Shown in pieces: positions 1 through 8,660 of a DNA stretch of 64,000 nt; within the stretch, counting starts at the first letter, position 1, and each line of letters starts with the position of its first letter. The stretch comes from Clostridia bacterium (GTDB lineage: Bacteria > Bacillota > Clostridia > Christensenellales > Aristaeellaceae). Both the position numbers and the translations under genes were made by a program. The stretch spans positions 21,604 through 85,603 of the forward strand of contig JAFQQT010000010.1 in NCBI GenBank assembly GCA_017410455.1, given 5' to 3'. A model generated the notes under the pieces. The model did no database searches. It saw nothing but the letters and a program-made list of their open reading frames with translations, and had not been told where the DNA came from.

Positions 1-15
1 GGTCGTATTCGCCCC

Positions 16-45
16 ATTATACCACATCTGCCTGCTCCTCTTCAA
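16..45 (-). promoter_or_regulatory. promoter for a gene beyond the left edge
   Basis: On the minus strand TTGAAG (40-45) and TATAAT (16-21) lie 18 bases apart at the end of the first DUF2975 gene and point off the window. The next gene to the left probably has its own start of transcription. The gene itself is not visible. Confidence 0.45.
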
Positions 46-496
46 GTGCCATCGCATTTTCCAGCAGGCGGCTGAGGATGAAGGCCAGCGCACTCACCGT
101 CAGGAAGGTGCCGGGAAGGATCACCGCCTCGATCACGAGGTAGACGTCGGGCGCAGCGATCAGCCGGGGCAGCGCGCGCAGGCACATCACCACCGCCATC
201 AGCGCCACGCAGCCGCCGATGGCCCGCAGGGCGCGGCTGTTGGCCTGCGTGAAGGCGCTGCCGCCCTTCATCAGCCGGCCGCACATGCCAAAGAACGCGC
301 ACCAGGCCATGCACCACAGCCCGCAGTTGACCAGGGCTGTGACCACATAGCCCACCGCCGGCGCATCCTCCGCCCCGGTGAGGGCCTGTAGCACACCGCA
401 GCTCAGGCTCAGCCACACGCCCACAGCGATGGCGACCACCGCCACCACCCGCAGGAGACCGAAGAGCACCTTCGGCGAATCAAGCCACTTCATCAT
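17..496 (-). CDS. DUF2975 family membrane protein
   Basis: A 159-residue protein with four predicted membrane helices and the DUF2975 layout: an N-terminal helix, a second helix, a polar loop with a GxxFTxxNxRALRxIG pattern near residues 78-93, then two more helices. The function of this family is not known; members are often found in strings and near small HTH regulators. It is the last of three related genes in this operon. An AGGAGG site lies 10 bases before the first of two adjacent ATG codons. The assignment to the family rests on the FT..N.RAL.RI motif and the hydropathy pattern. Confidence 0.75.
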   Translation of the reverse strand: MMKWLDSPKVLFGLLRVVAVVAIAVGVWLSLSCGVLQALTGAEDAPAVGYVVTALVNCGLWCMAWCAFFGMCGRLMKGGSAFTQANSRALRAIGGCVALMAVVMCLRALPRLIAAPDVYLVIEAVILPGTFLTVSALAFILSRLLENAMALEEEQADVV

Positions 497-511
497 GTTG
501 CAAACGCCTCC

Positions 512-1027
512 TCACACCGTCAGGTCGCTTTCGTTCTGCATGTCCACGGCGCGCTTCAGCAGCACCTGGATGGCGCGCACCAGCAGCGCCGCCGTCCAGG
601 CCACAAAGGCCGGCAGCAGCCACCACACCGGCGAGCGGAAGCCCCGCATGCCCAGCAGGAGCCAGTCCATCATGGGCTTGCCCAGCAGCAGCATGAACAC
701 GCCGCCGATCACAAACGCCAGCACGATGCGCCCCAGGGCCCGCACATTCGCGGCGGTGAAGGCCGTTTCCTTCTTCACCCGGCCGCACATGAGCACAAAC
801 TCCAGCAGCAGCCACATAAGGCACGCGCCCACGCCCGTCACCGTCAGCAGGATCAGCAGCATGTTGCCGATATCGCTGCCGCCCTCCTGCGCCGCGGTGA
901 TCAGGCTCCCGCACACCGGGATGATCACCCCCGCCAGAATGGTCACGGCAACGATCACCATCGCGCACAGGCCCATCGCCTGCACGAATGTGAACAGCGC
1001 CACCGGGCGCCCCTTCTTCATGCTCAT
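512..1027 (-). CDS. DUF2975-like membrane protein
   Basis: A 171-residue protein with four hydrophobic segments and the same loop (CGRVKKETAFTAANVRALGRI, near residues 81-101, shared in pattern with both neighbours). It ends in a short charged tail with MQNESDLTV; the next gene upstream ends in the very similar MQTEVNLTV, so the two look like recent tandem duplicates. AAGGA precedes the ATG by 6 bases. Role unknown; probably a small integral membrane protein acting with its paralogues. Confidence 0.7.
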   Translation of the reverse strand: MSMKKGRPVALFTFVQAMGLCAMVIVAVTILAGVIIPVCGSLITAAQEGGSDIGNMLLILLTVTGVGACLMWLLLEFVLMCGRVKKETAFTAANVRALGRIVLAFVIGGVFMLLLGKPMMDWLLLGMRGFRSPVWWLLPAFVAWTAALLVRAIQVLLKRAVDMQNESDLTV

Positions 1028-1063
1028 CGCTCGTCCTTCCTTTCCATAAACCCTGCCGGCAGT

Positions 1064-1591
1064 TCACACCGTCAGGTTGACTTCCGTTTGCATGCGCACC
1101 GCGCGCTTCATCTGCGCCTGAATGGCCCTGACCATCAGCGCCGCCGCCCAGGCCGTGAAGGCGAGCATCGGCAGCCACAGCGGGGACACAGCGCCATCCC
1201 CCGCCAGGAAGCCATGGATGCAGATCACCGCCAGCCCCACCAGCAGCTCCCCGCCGATGAGCAGCAGCGTCCCGCCGGCAAAGAACGCATTCGCGATGCG
1301 CCCCAGCGCCGCCACGTTTTCTTCCGTGAAGGTCGCCCCCCTGCGCACCCGACCGCAGAGCAGCACGAACTCCGTCAGCAGCACCAGCGCGCTCACGCCC
1401 ACGCCGAAGCAGCACAGGCACTGCAGCAGCAGCGGCCACTCCCGCGGCAGATCCAGCGCGCCGCCCAGCACGTCCATCAGCGCGCCCAGGCCAAAGAGCC
1501 CCAGCGGGACCCCCACGGCCACCAGCGCCACCGCGCCCATCGCCTGCGCGAAGGTGAGCAGCGCCACGGGGGGCTTAACATTCTTCATCAT
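1064..1591 (-). CDS. DUF2975-like membrane protein
   Basis: A 175-residue paralogue of the preceding protein, with the same four hydrophobic segments, the CGRVRRGATFTEENVAALGRI loop (a pattern of about 20 residues) and the MQTEVNLTV end. Its ATG overlaps the stop codon of the upstream membrane gene by 4 bases (ATGA), so translation is probably coupled. GGGAGG lies 6 bases before the ATG. No catalytic residues are apparent. Confidence 0.7.
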   Translation of the reverse strand: MMKNVKPPVALLTFAQAMGAVALVAVGVPLGLFGLGALMDVLGGALDLPREWPLLLQCLCCFGVGVSALVLLTEFVLLCGRVRRGATFTEENVAALGRIANAFFAGGTLLLIGGELLVGLAVICIHGFLAGDGAVSPLWLPMLAFTAWAAALMVRAIQAQMKRAVRMQTEVNLTV

Positions 1592-2052
1592 GCGCGGCCT
1601 CCCTTGCCGTTTGCCTGCAGCATCCGCTCACTCAGACTCCACAGCCCGTGCAGCAGGCACTGCGCCGCCATCACCGCCGCCATCAGCTGCACGATGCACT
1701 GGCCGACGTTATCCCATGCACCGGGGTATGACTGGCTCGCCAACACAGCCCAGGCCAGCGCGTTCGGGAAGAAACCCCACCAACGGTACCCGTAGCCGCT
1801 CAGGCGCAGCGCGGTCAGCATCAGCAGCAGCCCCCACAGGCACCACGCCGCCCGGATCAGCAGCGTGTTGCCTTCGGGCATGCCCTCCGTGATCAGGCCC
1901 GCCGCCGCCGTGAGGATCAGCATCACGCCCGGCCACATGCAGATCACCGTGATGATGGTCAGCCCCCACTGGCACCCGCGCAACACCTTCCCCCACAGCC
2001 CCGGCTGAAGGGGGCCGAAGGGTTCACGGGGTCGGTTCCGCAGATCCGTCAT
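1588..2052 (-). CDS. small membrane protein, first gene of the DUF2975 operon
   Basis: A 154-residue protein with four predicted membrane helices, opening the operon. The ATG at 2052 is chosen because AGGAGGGTG stands 6 bases before it and because the promoter lies just upstream; a longer in-frame extension would run through the promoter. Sequence similarity to the DUF2975 neighbours is weak, but size and topology match. I do not recognise a function. Confidence 0.6.
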   Translation of the reverse strand: MTDLRNRPREPFGPLQPGLWGKVLRGCQWGLTIITVICMWPGVMLILTAAAGLITEGMPEGNTLLIRAAWCLWGLLLMLTALRLSGYGYRWWGFFPNALAWAVLASQSYPGAWDNVGQCIVQLMAAVMAAQCLLHGLWSLSERMLQANGKGGRA

Positions 2053-2080
2053 ATGAAAACACCCTCCTCTGTTACCCCAA

Positions 2081-2109
2081 GGATAACACGGGAGGGCGAC
2101 GTTTGTCAA
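2081..2109 (-). promoter_or_regulatory. sigma-A promoter of the DUF2975 operon
   Basis: Minus-strand TTGACA (2104-2109), 17-base spacer, TTATCC (2081-2086), then AGGAGGGTG and the ATG at 2052. Just upstream of the -35 box is a 7-base inverted repeat, TTACAAT / ATTGTAA (2125-2131 and 2140-2146), a possible regulator site. Confidence 0.75.
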
Positions 2110-2151
2110 GGCTTATTTATTGTTTTACAATACACAGCGATTGTAACAACA

Positions 2152-2961
2152 TCACAGTTCCTTGCCGGGGAAGAGCAGCATCTGGCTCACGGGCGCACCG
2201 CCGAAGCCGCGCATCAGGCGGGCCTGGGGCTGGCTGGCAGCCATGATGCGCGCCTGTACGTTCTGCACGCCATAGGGCGCGCACAGGGACAGCGCGCGGC
2301 GCAGCAGCTTCTTGCCCATGCCGTTGCCGCGATAGCCGGCGGCGACGTAGATGGCCACCAGCTCCGGCTCGCTCCCGGGTGCGCCGGAGATGATGCACTC
2401 GGCCACGGGGGTGCGCACATCGCTGTAGAACAGGCCCAGGGCGACGAAGACGGGGTTGCGCGCCAGCATCTGCAGGTACTCCTGGGTGATGTGGGTCAGG
2501 CCGTTCTGCGCCATGTTGGCGATGAGGGCATTCTGCTGCTGGATGGTGTTGAGGGGGATGGGCGCAAAGGTGCAGCCGAAGGTCTCCGGGCCGCCATCCT
2601 GGGGCACCTGCAGCATCACCAGCTCCTCGGCGTTGCCCACCGTCAGGCCGTTGTGGAGGCAGAAGTTCAGCAGGCGGGTATCGCGGGGGTTCACGTCGGT
2701 GTAGACATAGGCCGCCACATGGGGGTGCTGCTGACGCAGCTGCAGCGCACGGCCCATCAGCGCGCCGAAGAGCATATACTCCGCCTCGGGCGTGCACTCC
2801 ATGCTGAAATAGATGCGCACCGGCCGGTCGGGATAGATCGCGGGCTGGTAGAGGTAGCACACATAACCGCGGCCACACATCACGCCCTGGTCGTTGACCA
2901 CGTCAAACACATTTTCGGGGTGGATGTTGTTCACCGGCCCCGAGGGATGAATCACCTGCAT
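2152..2961 (-). CDS. GNAT family N-acetyltransferase
   Basis: A 269-residue protein with a GNAT acetyl-CoA-binding motif near residues 205-224 (AAGYRGNGMGKKLLRRAL, with R/GNGMG at about 211-216). The first half has a weaker second GNAT-like fold, so it may be a double-domain enzyme. Substrate unknown. Its ATG shares one base with the stop codon of the Lgt-like gene (TGATG) and AAGGAGG precedes it, so the two genes are co-translated. Family assignment is firm; acceptor cannot be read from sequence. Confidence 0.75.
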   Translation of the reverse strand: MQVIHPSGPVNNIHPENVFDVVNDQGVMCGRGYVCYLYQPAIYPDRPVRIYFSMECTPEAEYMLFGALMGRALQLRQQHPHVAAYVYTDVNPRDTRLLNFCLHNGLTVGNAEELVMLQVPQDGGPETFGCTFAPIPLNTIQQQNALIANMAQNGLTHITQEYLQMLARNPVFVALGLFYSDVRTPVAECIISGAPGSEPELVAIYVAAGYRGNGMGKKLLRRALSLCAPYGVQNVQARIMAASQPQARLMRGFGGAPVSQMLLFPGKEL

Positions 2962-4100
2962 CAGGCAGCCTCCTTCCGGCCGTCAGCGATGGCCACGGAC
3001 AGCATCAGCGCCACCACGGCCAGCACATCCAGCACATACAGGGCGGTGTTGTCGCCGCCGAACATCCTGATCTTGCCGTCCAGGGCGAACTCGACCACGA
3101 TCACCACGCCAACGCCCAGGGCAAACAGCACGATGCGCAGCGTTTCCCAGGCCTTCCAGCCGCCGCGCCGCACCCGGCGCACAATGCGGGTGACGAGGAT
3201 GAAGGCCAGCACCGCCGCCGCCGCGATCATGTTCAGGCACACGAAGCCGAAGCGGATCAGCTCATCGCCACGCATGGACTCAAAGATCAGCTGCCACGCG
3301 CTGATGATGGCCAGGCCCACTTCCGCCACGCGCCCCGCAGGCGCACGACGCGCCAGCAGCACCACGCCGGCAATCAGCGCCGCTGCCGCCGCGATGGCCT
3401 CGTAGATCCAGACCTTCATCACCGGGTCGTCCCACTCGTTCACGCCGGTGAAGGGCAGCATCCGCAGCGCCTCGGCGGCACGGGTGTTGGCCATGCCCTG
3501 GCTGGTGAACATCTCGCCCGCGCGGCCCGCCACCATCACCAGCAGCGCGCCCACGATCACCATGTCCAGCACCTGAGGCAGGCGCATGCCGGTCATCTTC
3601 CACGCGATCACGCCGCCCAGGAGCGCGCCAAGGATGGCGCCATACATCGTGTAGCCGCCCTGCCAGAACTGCACAGGGAAGCTCCAGTCGCCCGCCAGGT
3701 CATTGACGATATAGCCCCAGCGGACAGCGCAGTACATCCAGTGGCCCATCAGCAGCGCGAACAGGCCGCTGAGCACCGCTGTGGCCGCGCCCTTTTCCGC
3801 ACCCGCCGGGCACATCAGCGCCATGACCAGCAAGGCCAGCACGCCGCCGATGGCGATGCACAGCCCGTAGCCCGTCACCGAAAGGGGAATAGGCTCCTCC
3901 CATGCGTCCACCAGGCCGGTGTCCAGCGTCAGCAGCGACCAGGCCGTGGCGTCCCCGGCGCGGAACTCCTCCAGGGTACCGGTGTATTCCAGCTTCAGCG
4001 CGGGCGAAGAGGGCACCAGCGCCAGCGCGAACACCGCCACCACCATGCACAGCACCACCGTGACCACCACGCCGGCAAAACTCAGTTTCTTATCCTTCAT
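2961..4100 (-). CDS. Lgt-like (prolipoprotein diacylglyceryl transferase family) membrane protein
   Basis: A 379-residue polytopic membrane protein. Three stretches resemble Lgt: an YGLCIAIGGVLA helix after the extracytoplasmic N-terminal region, GYTMYGAILGALLGG, and VAGRAGEMFTSQG, which corresponds to the Lgt signature GRxGNFxNxE. The canonical asparagines and glutamate of that signature are replaced in part, and the protein is longer than ordinary Lgt (about 260-300 residues). It is therefore a divergent family member rather than certainly the housekeeping enzyme. The ATG at 4100 has AGGAGA 7 bases upstream. It is followed by a GNAT gene with a one-base overlap. Confidence 0.6.
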   Translation of the reverse strand: MKDKKLSFAGVVVTVVLCMVVAVFALALVPSSPALKLEYTGTLEEFRAGDATAWSLLTLDTGLVDAWEEPIPLSVTGYGLCIAIGGVLALLVMALMCPAGAEKGAATAVLSGLFALLMGHWMYCAVRWGYIVNDLAGDWSFPVQFWQGGYTMYGAILGALLGGVIAWKMTGMRLPQVLDMVIVGALLVMVAGRAGEMFTSQGMANTRAAEALRMLPFTGVNEWDDPVMKVWIYEAIAAAAALIAGVVLLARRAPAGRVAEVGLAIISAWQLIFESMRGDELIRFGFVCLNMIAAAAVLAFILVTRIVRRVRRGGWKAWETLRIVLFALGVGVVIVVEFALDGKIRMFGGDNTALYVLDVLAVVALMLSVAIADGRKEAA

Positions 4101-4151
4101 TGTGTATCTCCTGCATGCATTGCTGCGGGTCTGCACAGAAACCCAGCATCT

Positions 4152-4180
4152 ATTATAGCGCGTTTGCCCGCGCATTGCAA
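4152..4180 (-). promoter_or_regulatory. promoter of the Lgt-like / GNAT pair
   Basis: Minus-strand TTGCAA (4175-4180), 17-base spacer, TATAAT (4152-4157), about 50 bases before the ATG at 4100. Confidence 0.75.
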
Positions 4181-4196
4181 GCCATTGGCGAATTTG

Positions 4197-5024
4197 TTAC
4201 GATTCCCCCAGCAGCGTCATCAGCCCCAGCGCCAGCAGGAAGGACAGGCCGCCATGCACCGCCTGCCAGAGGATCTGCCGCCCCAGGGGCATCGCCTGCG
4301 CCCCCGCCGCAGCCCGGTTCTGCGTCAGGATGGCCATGCCGCCCGCGCCCGTCACCCCGGCGATCAGCGCCGTCCGCCAGGCCAGGGGCAGCGGCTGCTG
4401 CGAGAGCTGCCGAACGCCGCAGGTCACCTCCAGCAGCGCCGAAAGGGGCAGCGCCATCCCCGGCAGCCATTCGGCCGCAAAGGCCGCCAGCACGCGCCAG
4501 ACTGCCATCGTCCCGCAGACGGTCAGGAGCGTCCGGGCCGTCTGCTCCACCGCCGCGCCCAGGGTCAGCGGGGCCTGTGCTGCCGGGGCCTCTCCCCCGC
4601 CCGATGCGCCGCGCATGCCACCCGCCGCCATCGCGCCGGCTGCCGCGCCCCCCGCCAGCACGCTGATGAGCAGCACCCACCCCGCCCGCGCCGAGCCCAG
4701 CCATCCCCCGCAGGTCCCCAGGAGGAACATGGGGCTCATCGTGGCCGCAGCCACGCAGACGAAGCGGTGCTCCCGCCCCGTCAGGCCGCTCAGCGCAGCC
4801 AGCCGCGCCCCCGTGGGCGAGCCGCCGCACCACCCCAGCAGCACCAGCAGGCCGGGTGAAAGGCTGCGGCACCGGCTGACGAGCATCGAGGAAAGCACCA
4901 TGTAGGGCAGCAGCCCGGGCATCACCGCCGTCACAAACAGGCGGCAGGAATCCCGCACCGCTCCCATCGCCATTTCCGACCGGAAGAGCAGCAGCGCCAT
5001 CGCCGCCGCCAGCATCAGCCGCAT
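4197..5024 (-). CDS. YlbJ-like nucleoside-recognition membrane protein
   Basis: A 275-residue membrane protein with about eight hydrophobic segments. It carries the pattern of the sporulation integral membrane protein YlbJ family: LPYMVLSSMLV near residue 40, GGSPTGARLAALSGL near residue 68, and ATMSPMFLLGTCGG near residue 94. YlbJ is needed for spore cortex formation in Bacillus. Here the gene stands alone between a terminator and the next promoter. ATG at 5024 follows AGGGGG by 7 bases; a GTG at 5027 is also possible. Confidence 0.65.
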   Translation of the reverse strand: MRLMLAAAMALLLFRSEMAMGAVRDSCRLFVTAVMPGLLPYMVLSSMLVSRCRSLSPGLLVLLGWCGGSPTGARLAALSGLTGREHRFVCVAAATMSPMFLLGTCGGWLGSARAGWVLLISVLAGGAAAGAMAAGGMRGASGGGEAPAAQAPLTLGAAVEQTARTLLTVCGTMAVWRVLAAFAAEWLPGMALPLSALLEVTCGVRQLSQQPLPLAWRTALIAGVTGAGGMAILTQNRAAAGAQAMPLGRQILWQAVHGGLSFLLALGLMTLLGES

Positions 5025-5066
5025 CACATCACCCCCTGATACAGCCTATGCCGCCCGTCCAGGCGC

Positions 5067-5099
5067 AAGAAGAAAAGCGCCCCCACGATGGGAAGCGCT
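5067..5099 (-). terminator. terminator of the GH28-to-membrane-protein operon
   Basis: Minus strand: AGCGC / GCGCT stem with an inner CCCA / TGGG pairing, followed by TTTTCTTCTT. It lies 16 bases after the GH28 stop codon. Confidence 0.7.
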
Positions 5100-5114
5100 T
5101 CGGCGTTTCTGCAT

Positions 5115-6371
5115 TCACTCCACGAGGGTCACGTTCACGTTTTCGACCGCTGCATCGCGGATCAGGCCCTCAGCATAACCATCCGTCTTCGCGCGGATGG
5201 TCAGGTTCCTTAGCGTGAAGCGGCTCAGCTGATACTGATCCGGTCTGGCGGACACGTTGAAGAACGCATCGCAGTCCAGGTCGCAGTCCGCCAGCGTCAC
5301 CGCATCGGCGTAGGACATGGGCGCATCCGCCCGGCCCTTCAGGTCGAAGAACTGCGTCCAGGGCTGGATGTAGACCACATTGCGCACGCGGCCGCTCATG
5401 CCCTCCACGCGGATGTGCTCATAGCGCTGGGGCGTGTCGGGGCGCATCTTGAGCCAGAGCAGGTTGCTGGCGTAACCGATGCGGCAGTTGCGCAGGATGA
5501 TGTTGCGGTCATGCACCGACTCCGACCCGCAGGTGAGGCAGCCGTGGCAGAATTCATAGTCGCAGTCCTCGATGAGGACGCGCTCGTTGCTGCCGTTTTC
5601 CGGCTGCGTGTCCGCCCAGGGGCCCTTGCCGCCCTTGAGGACGATGGAGTCGTCGTTGACGTGCAGGCTGCAGCCCTTCACCAGCACATCGTGACATACA
5701 TCGATATCCAGCGCGTCGCTGCTGGGGGCGCGCACGCCCTCGGTGGGCGCTGTGATACGCACGTTCAGGTACCGCACATGGTCGCACCGGTAGAGGTGGT
5801 TCGTCCAGAACTGCGGGTTGCGCATCGTCACCCCGGCGACAGTCACATTGCTGCAGCCCGACAGGTACACCAGGCGGGCGCGCTGCTCATCCTTGTTGGT
5901 GCATTTCGGGTTCCATTTGCGCCGCAGCCAGAAGGCCTTCCACGCCCGCAGGCCGTTGCCGTCGATCACGCCGCTGCCGCAGATGGTGAAGCCATCGAGC
6001 CCGTCGGCGTTGATCAGCGCGGCAAAGTAGGTGCAGCTCTCCCCCTCGATGCGCGTGGGCAGGAGGGGGTAATCGCTGATATCATCGCTGCCCAGCAGCA
6101 CCGCGCCCTCCTCCAGGTACAGGTTCACGCCCTGGCGGAAGAAGAGTGCGCCGGTCAGGAACGTCCCCCGGGGGATGACGAGCACGCCGCCGCCCCGGGC
6201 CGCAATGCGGTCAATCAGGGCCTGCAGCGCCTCCGTCTGCAGCGTGCCGTCGCCGCGCACGCCGTGCTCCGTGGCCACGTAAGGCTTGCCCAGCGCCGCC
6301 AGCTCCGGAACCTCCGCGCCGTGGAACCAGGCGTCCATGGGCGTGCCGTCGGGGAAGAACTCCTGCCTCAT
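5115..6371 (-). CDS. glycoside hydrolase family 28 (polygalacturonase-like)
   Basis: A 418-residue right-handed beta-helix enzyme. The GH28 catalytic pattern is visible: aspartates at 219 and 222 (SSDALD), the adjacent pair D240-D241 (VNDDSIVLKGG), H276 (CHGCLTCGSES, the GHG block) and K308 (WLKMR, the RIK block). No signal peptide is seen, so it should act inside the cell on imported pectin fragments, as an exo-type galacturonidase or rhamnogalacturonan hydrolase. It is the last gene of a minus-strand operon and is followed by a terminator. Confidence 0.88.
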   Translation of the reverse strand: MRQEFFPDGTPMDAWFHGAEVPELAALGKPYVATEHGVRGDGTLQTEALQALIDRIAARGGGVLVIPRGTFLTGALFFRQGVNLYLEEGAVLLGSDDISDYPLLPTRIEGESCTYFAALINADGLDGFTICGSGVIDGNGLRAWKAFWLRRKWNPKCTNKDEQRARLVYLSGCSNVTVAGVTMRNPQFWTNHLYRCDHVRYLNVRITAPTEGVRAPSSDALDIDVCHDVLVKGCSLHVNDDSIVLKGGKGPWADTQPENGSNERVLIEDCDYEFCHGCLTCGSESVHDRNIILRNCRIGYASNLLWLKMRPDTPQRYEHIRVEGMSGRVRNVVYIQPWTQFFDLKGRADAPMSYADAVTLADCDLDCDAFFNVSARPDQYQLSRFTLRNLTIRAKTDGYAEGLIRDAAVENVNVTLVE

Positions 6372-6383
6372 ACCTGCCTCCTG

Positions 6384-6788
6384 TCAGCCCAGCCGCTCAT
6401 CCACGCGGCGGAGGATGTCCTTGGTACTGCCGTAGGTCAATGTCCTGATGGCCGCCTCCACCGGCAGCACCAGCACCCCCAGCACCTGCGTGCGGTCCGC
6501 CACGGGGGTCTGGTTCTCATAGTAGGCCATGAACCAGCTCACCCGCTTCAGGTCGCCCCCGGCGATGGGGTATTCATCCACCATCACGGGCTGAAAGGTG
6601 TGCAGCATCGCCCGCACGCCGGTTTCCTCACGCACCTCGCGCAGGGCCGTCTGGGCCAGGGTCTCTCCCGGCTCCACATGGCCCTTGGGCAGGCCGTAGC
6701 TGCCGTTTTTCTCGCGGACGAGCACATAGTGCCGCACGCCGTCGATGACGGTGTACAGCGCCGCGCCCGCAGACTGAATCAGTGCCAT
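6384..6788 (-). CDS. Nudix hydrolase
   Basis: A 134-residue protein with a full Nudix box near residues 37-59 (GHVEPGETLAQTALREVREETG pattern: Gx5Ex7REVREETG). The KNGSYGLPKGHVE start of the box is like Ap4A or bis(5'-nucleosyl)-tetraphosphatases, so dinucleoside polyphosphate clean-up is likely. The ATG at 6788 has AGGAGG 6 bases upstream. It lies 12 bases before the GH28 gene in the operon. Confidence 0.88.
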   Translation of the reverse strand: MALIQSAGAALYTVIDGVRHYVLVREKNGSYGLPKGHVEPGETLAQTALREVREETGVRAMLHTFQPVMVDEYPIAGGDLKRVSWFMAYYENQTPVADRTQVLGVLVLPVEAAIRTLTYGSTKDILRRVDERLG

Positions 6789-6829
6789 ATCGCACCTCCT
6801 GTTAAACCATCTTGCGCCCAAAGGCGGCG

Positions 6830-8011
6830 TCAGTCAGCCTGACATGCGCCCTCCAGGGCCTTCCTGAGCCGCATCACGCCCTCGGTGATATGGCGGCGCG
6901 GGCAGCCGATGTTGATGCGCAGGAAGCCCTCGCCGCCTTCGCCGAAGAAGCCGCCGCCGGTGAAGACCACGCCGTGCTCCGCCGTGCGCTTTTCCAGCGT
7001 CGCGCCGTCCAGGCCGTAGGCCCGCAGGTCGAGCCAGCCCAGGTAGGTGGCCGTCATGGGCGAGAGCACCGCCCGGGGCAGATGCTCCTTCACCAGCGAC
7101 GCGAGATGGTCCCGGTTGCCGGCCAGGTAGTCCATCAGGCCATCCAGCCAGGCGTCGCCGTGCTCATAGGCGGCGCGGGTGGCCTCCAGGGCAAAGATGT
7201 TGCCGCAGGTGACGCCGGCGCGGTTCTTCTCCTGCTGCAGGGCAGCGCGGAGCTTCTCATCCGGGCAGATGCAGGTCGCCTGCTGGAGCCCGGCCAGGTT
7301 GAAGGTCTTGCTGGCCGCGCAGAAGGACAGCACGTTCTCCTGCGTGACGGACAGGATGGGCACGAAAGTCTCCGGCGCGTAGACAAAGTCCGCGTGGATC
7401 TCGTCGGAGACCAGCGGGACGTTGTAGCGGCGCAGCAGCTCCGCGAGCGCGGTCAGCTCCTCCCGCGTCCACGCGCGGGACACCGGGTTGTGGGGGCTGC
7501 AGAGCACCATCAGCTTCGCGCCCTGCTGCAGGCGGGTTTCCACCGCCGCCAGATCCATGTCATAGCCGCCATCCTCCCGGCGGATCAGGGGCGCATCCAT
7601 CAGCTTGCGCTCCGTGGCCTCCACGCTGAAGCGGAACGGGCCATACACCGGGGACTGGATGATGACCCCGTCCCCCGGCTGCGTCAGGGCGAGGATGGCC
7701 AGCTTGATGCCCGTCACCACGCAGGGCAGCATCGTCAGCGCCTCCGGGGCGATGGTCAGGCCGTGGCGGCGCTGCCAGAAGCTGATGAGCGCCTGCCAGT
7801 CGTCCTCCTCCACGCCCGTGTAGCCGAAGGTGGGGTGGCCTGCGCGGCGCAGGATCGCCTCCTGCACCTCCGGCGGGCTGGGGAAGTCCATGTCCGCCAC
7901 CCACAGGGGCAGCACGCCCGAACCGTGCTCCTTCCGCATGCCGTCCCACTTCTCGCACCGGGTGCCCACGCGGTACAGACCGGCGTCAAAGAATTCCTGA
8001 TCAAACTTCAT
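6830..8011 (-). CDS. PatB/MalY-type PLP-dependent C-S lyase (aminotransferase class I/II)
   Basis: A 393-residue fold-type I PLP enzyme. Visible marks: WVADMDFPSPPEV near residue 37 (typical of MalY/PatB), the SPHNPVSRAW motif near 172, SDEIHADF near 202 and the PLP lysine K235 in AASKTFNLAG. Members cleave cystathionine to homocysteine, pyruvate and ammonia, or act as cysteine-S-conjugate lyases. The gene overlaps the end of the methyltransferase; the ATG at 8011 has AGGAGG at a 9-base distance, better than the ATG at 8017. Confidence 0.88.
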   Translation of the reverse strand: MKFDQEFFDAGLYRVGTRCEKWDGMRKEHGSGVLPLWVADMDFPSPPEVQEAILRRAGHPTFGYTGVEEDDWQALISFWQRRHGLTIAPEALTMLPCVVTGIKLAILALTQPGDGVIIQSPVYGPFRFSVEATERKLMDAPLIRREDGGYDMDLAAVETRLQQGAKLMVLCSPHNPVSRAWTREELTALAELLRRYNVPLVSDEIHADFVYAPETFVPILSVTQENVLSFCAASKTFNLAGLQQATCICPDEKLRAALQQEKNRAGVTCGNIFALEATRAAYEHGDAWLDGLMDYLAGNRDHLASLVKEHLPRAVLSPMTATYLGWLDLRAYGLDGATLEKRTAEHGVVFTGGGFFGEGGEGFLRINIGCPRRHITEGVMRLRKALEGACQAD

Positions 8012-8624
8012 CGTCATTGCCCTCCTGCGCCACGGGTTCACTCGCCTTCAGCACCCAGAATCCGCCGGACTTGTCCAGCTTCTCCACCGTGCAAAAGAGC
8101 GTCCTGAGGTACTTCACGCAGCTCTCCGCGCCCTGCTGCTTGCGGATCACCAGATACAGCGCGCCGCCTTCCTTCAGGCTGACGGCCGCATCGGCAAACA
8201 TCCGGTAGATCACCTGCTTGCCCGCGCGGATGGGCGGGTTGGTGACGATGGCGTCAAAGCGGCGGCCCATCACCGCTGCCATGCCGTCGGACTCGATGAC
8301 CTCCGCAGCAACGCCGTTGCGCTGGCAGTTCTGGCGCGTCAGATCCAGGGCGCGGTGGTTCACATCCGCCATGACCACGCGGGCGTCGCGGTTCGCTTTG
8401 GCGATGGCCACGCCGATGGCGCCCCAGCCGCAGCCCAGGTCCAGCACATCCCCGTTAAGGGACGGCAGCGCGTCCAGCAGCAGACGGCTGCCCACGTCAA
8501 GCTCCCCCTTGGAGAACACGCCCGCATCGGTCATGAAGTTCAGCCCGTACCCGCGATAAGGGAAAGCACAGGGCACGGGGCGCGACTCGCTCTGCGGGTC
8601 GGCGGTGTAATACTGGTCGTTCAT
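8001..8624 (-). CDS. class I SAM methyltransferase (RsmC/small-subunit type)
   Basis: A 207-residue protein with the SAM-binding motif DLGCGWG (residues 62-68) and the NPPI catalytic motif (129-132) characteristic of N-methyltransferases acting on exocyclic amino groups of bases, here most like the RsmC 16S rRNA guanine family. The ATG at 8624 has GGAGG 7 bases upstream. It overlaps the PatB-like gene by about 11 bases, so the two are co-transcribed. Confidence 0.82.
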   Translation of the reverse strand: MNDQYYTADPQSESRPVPCAFPYRGYGLNFMTDAGVFSKGELDVGSRLLLDALPSLNGDVLDLGCGWGAIGVAIAKANRDARVVMADVNHRALDLTRQNCQRNGVAAEVIESDGMAAVMGRRFDAIVTNPPIRAGKQVIYRMFADAAVSLKEGGALYLVIRKQQGAESCVKYLRTLFCTVEKLDKSGGFWVLKASEPVAQEGNDDEV

Positions 8625-8660
8625 TGCTTCGCCTCCATTTGCGGCCATCACCGCCACGGC

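Noticed and set aside
5415-6842. Long open frames on the strand opposite many genes, such as this one over the GH28 and Nudix genes.
   Set aside because: In GC-rich DNA the opposite strand is often open; these frames are rich in R, H, A and Q, lack motifs and lie over genes with clear catalytic residues.
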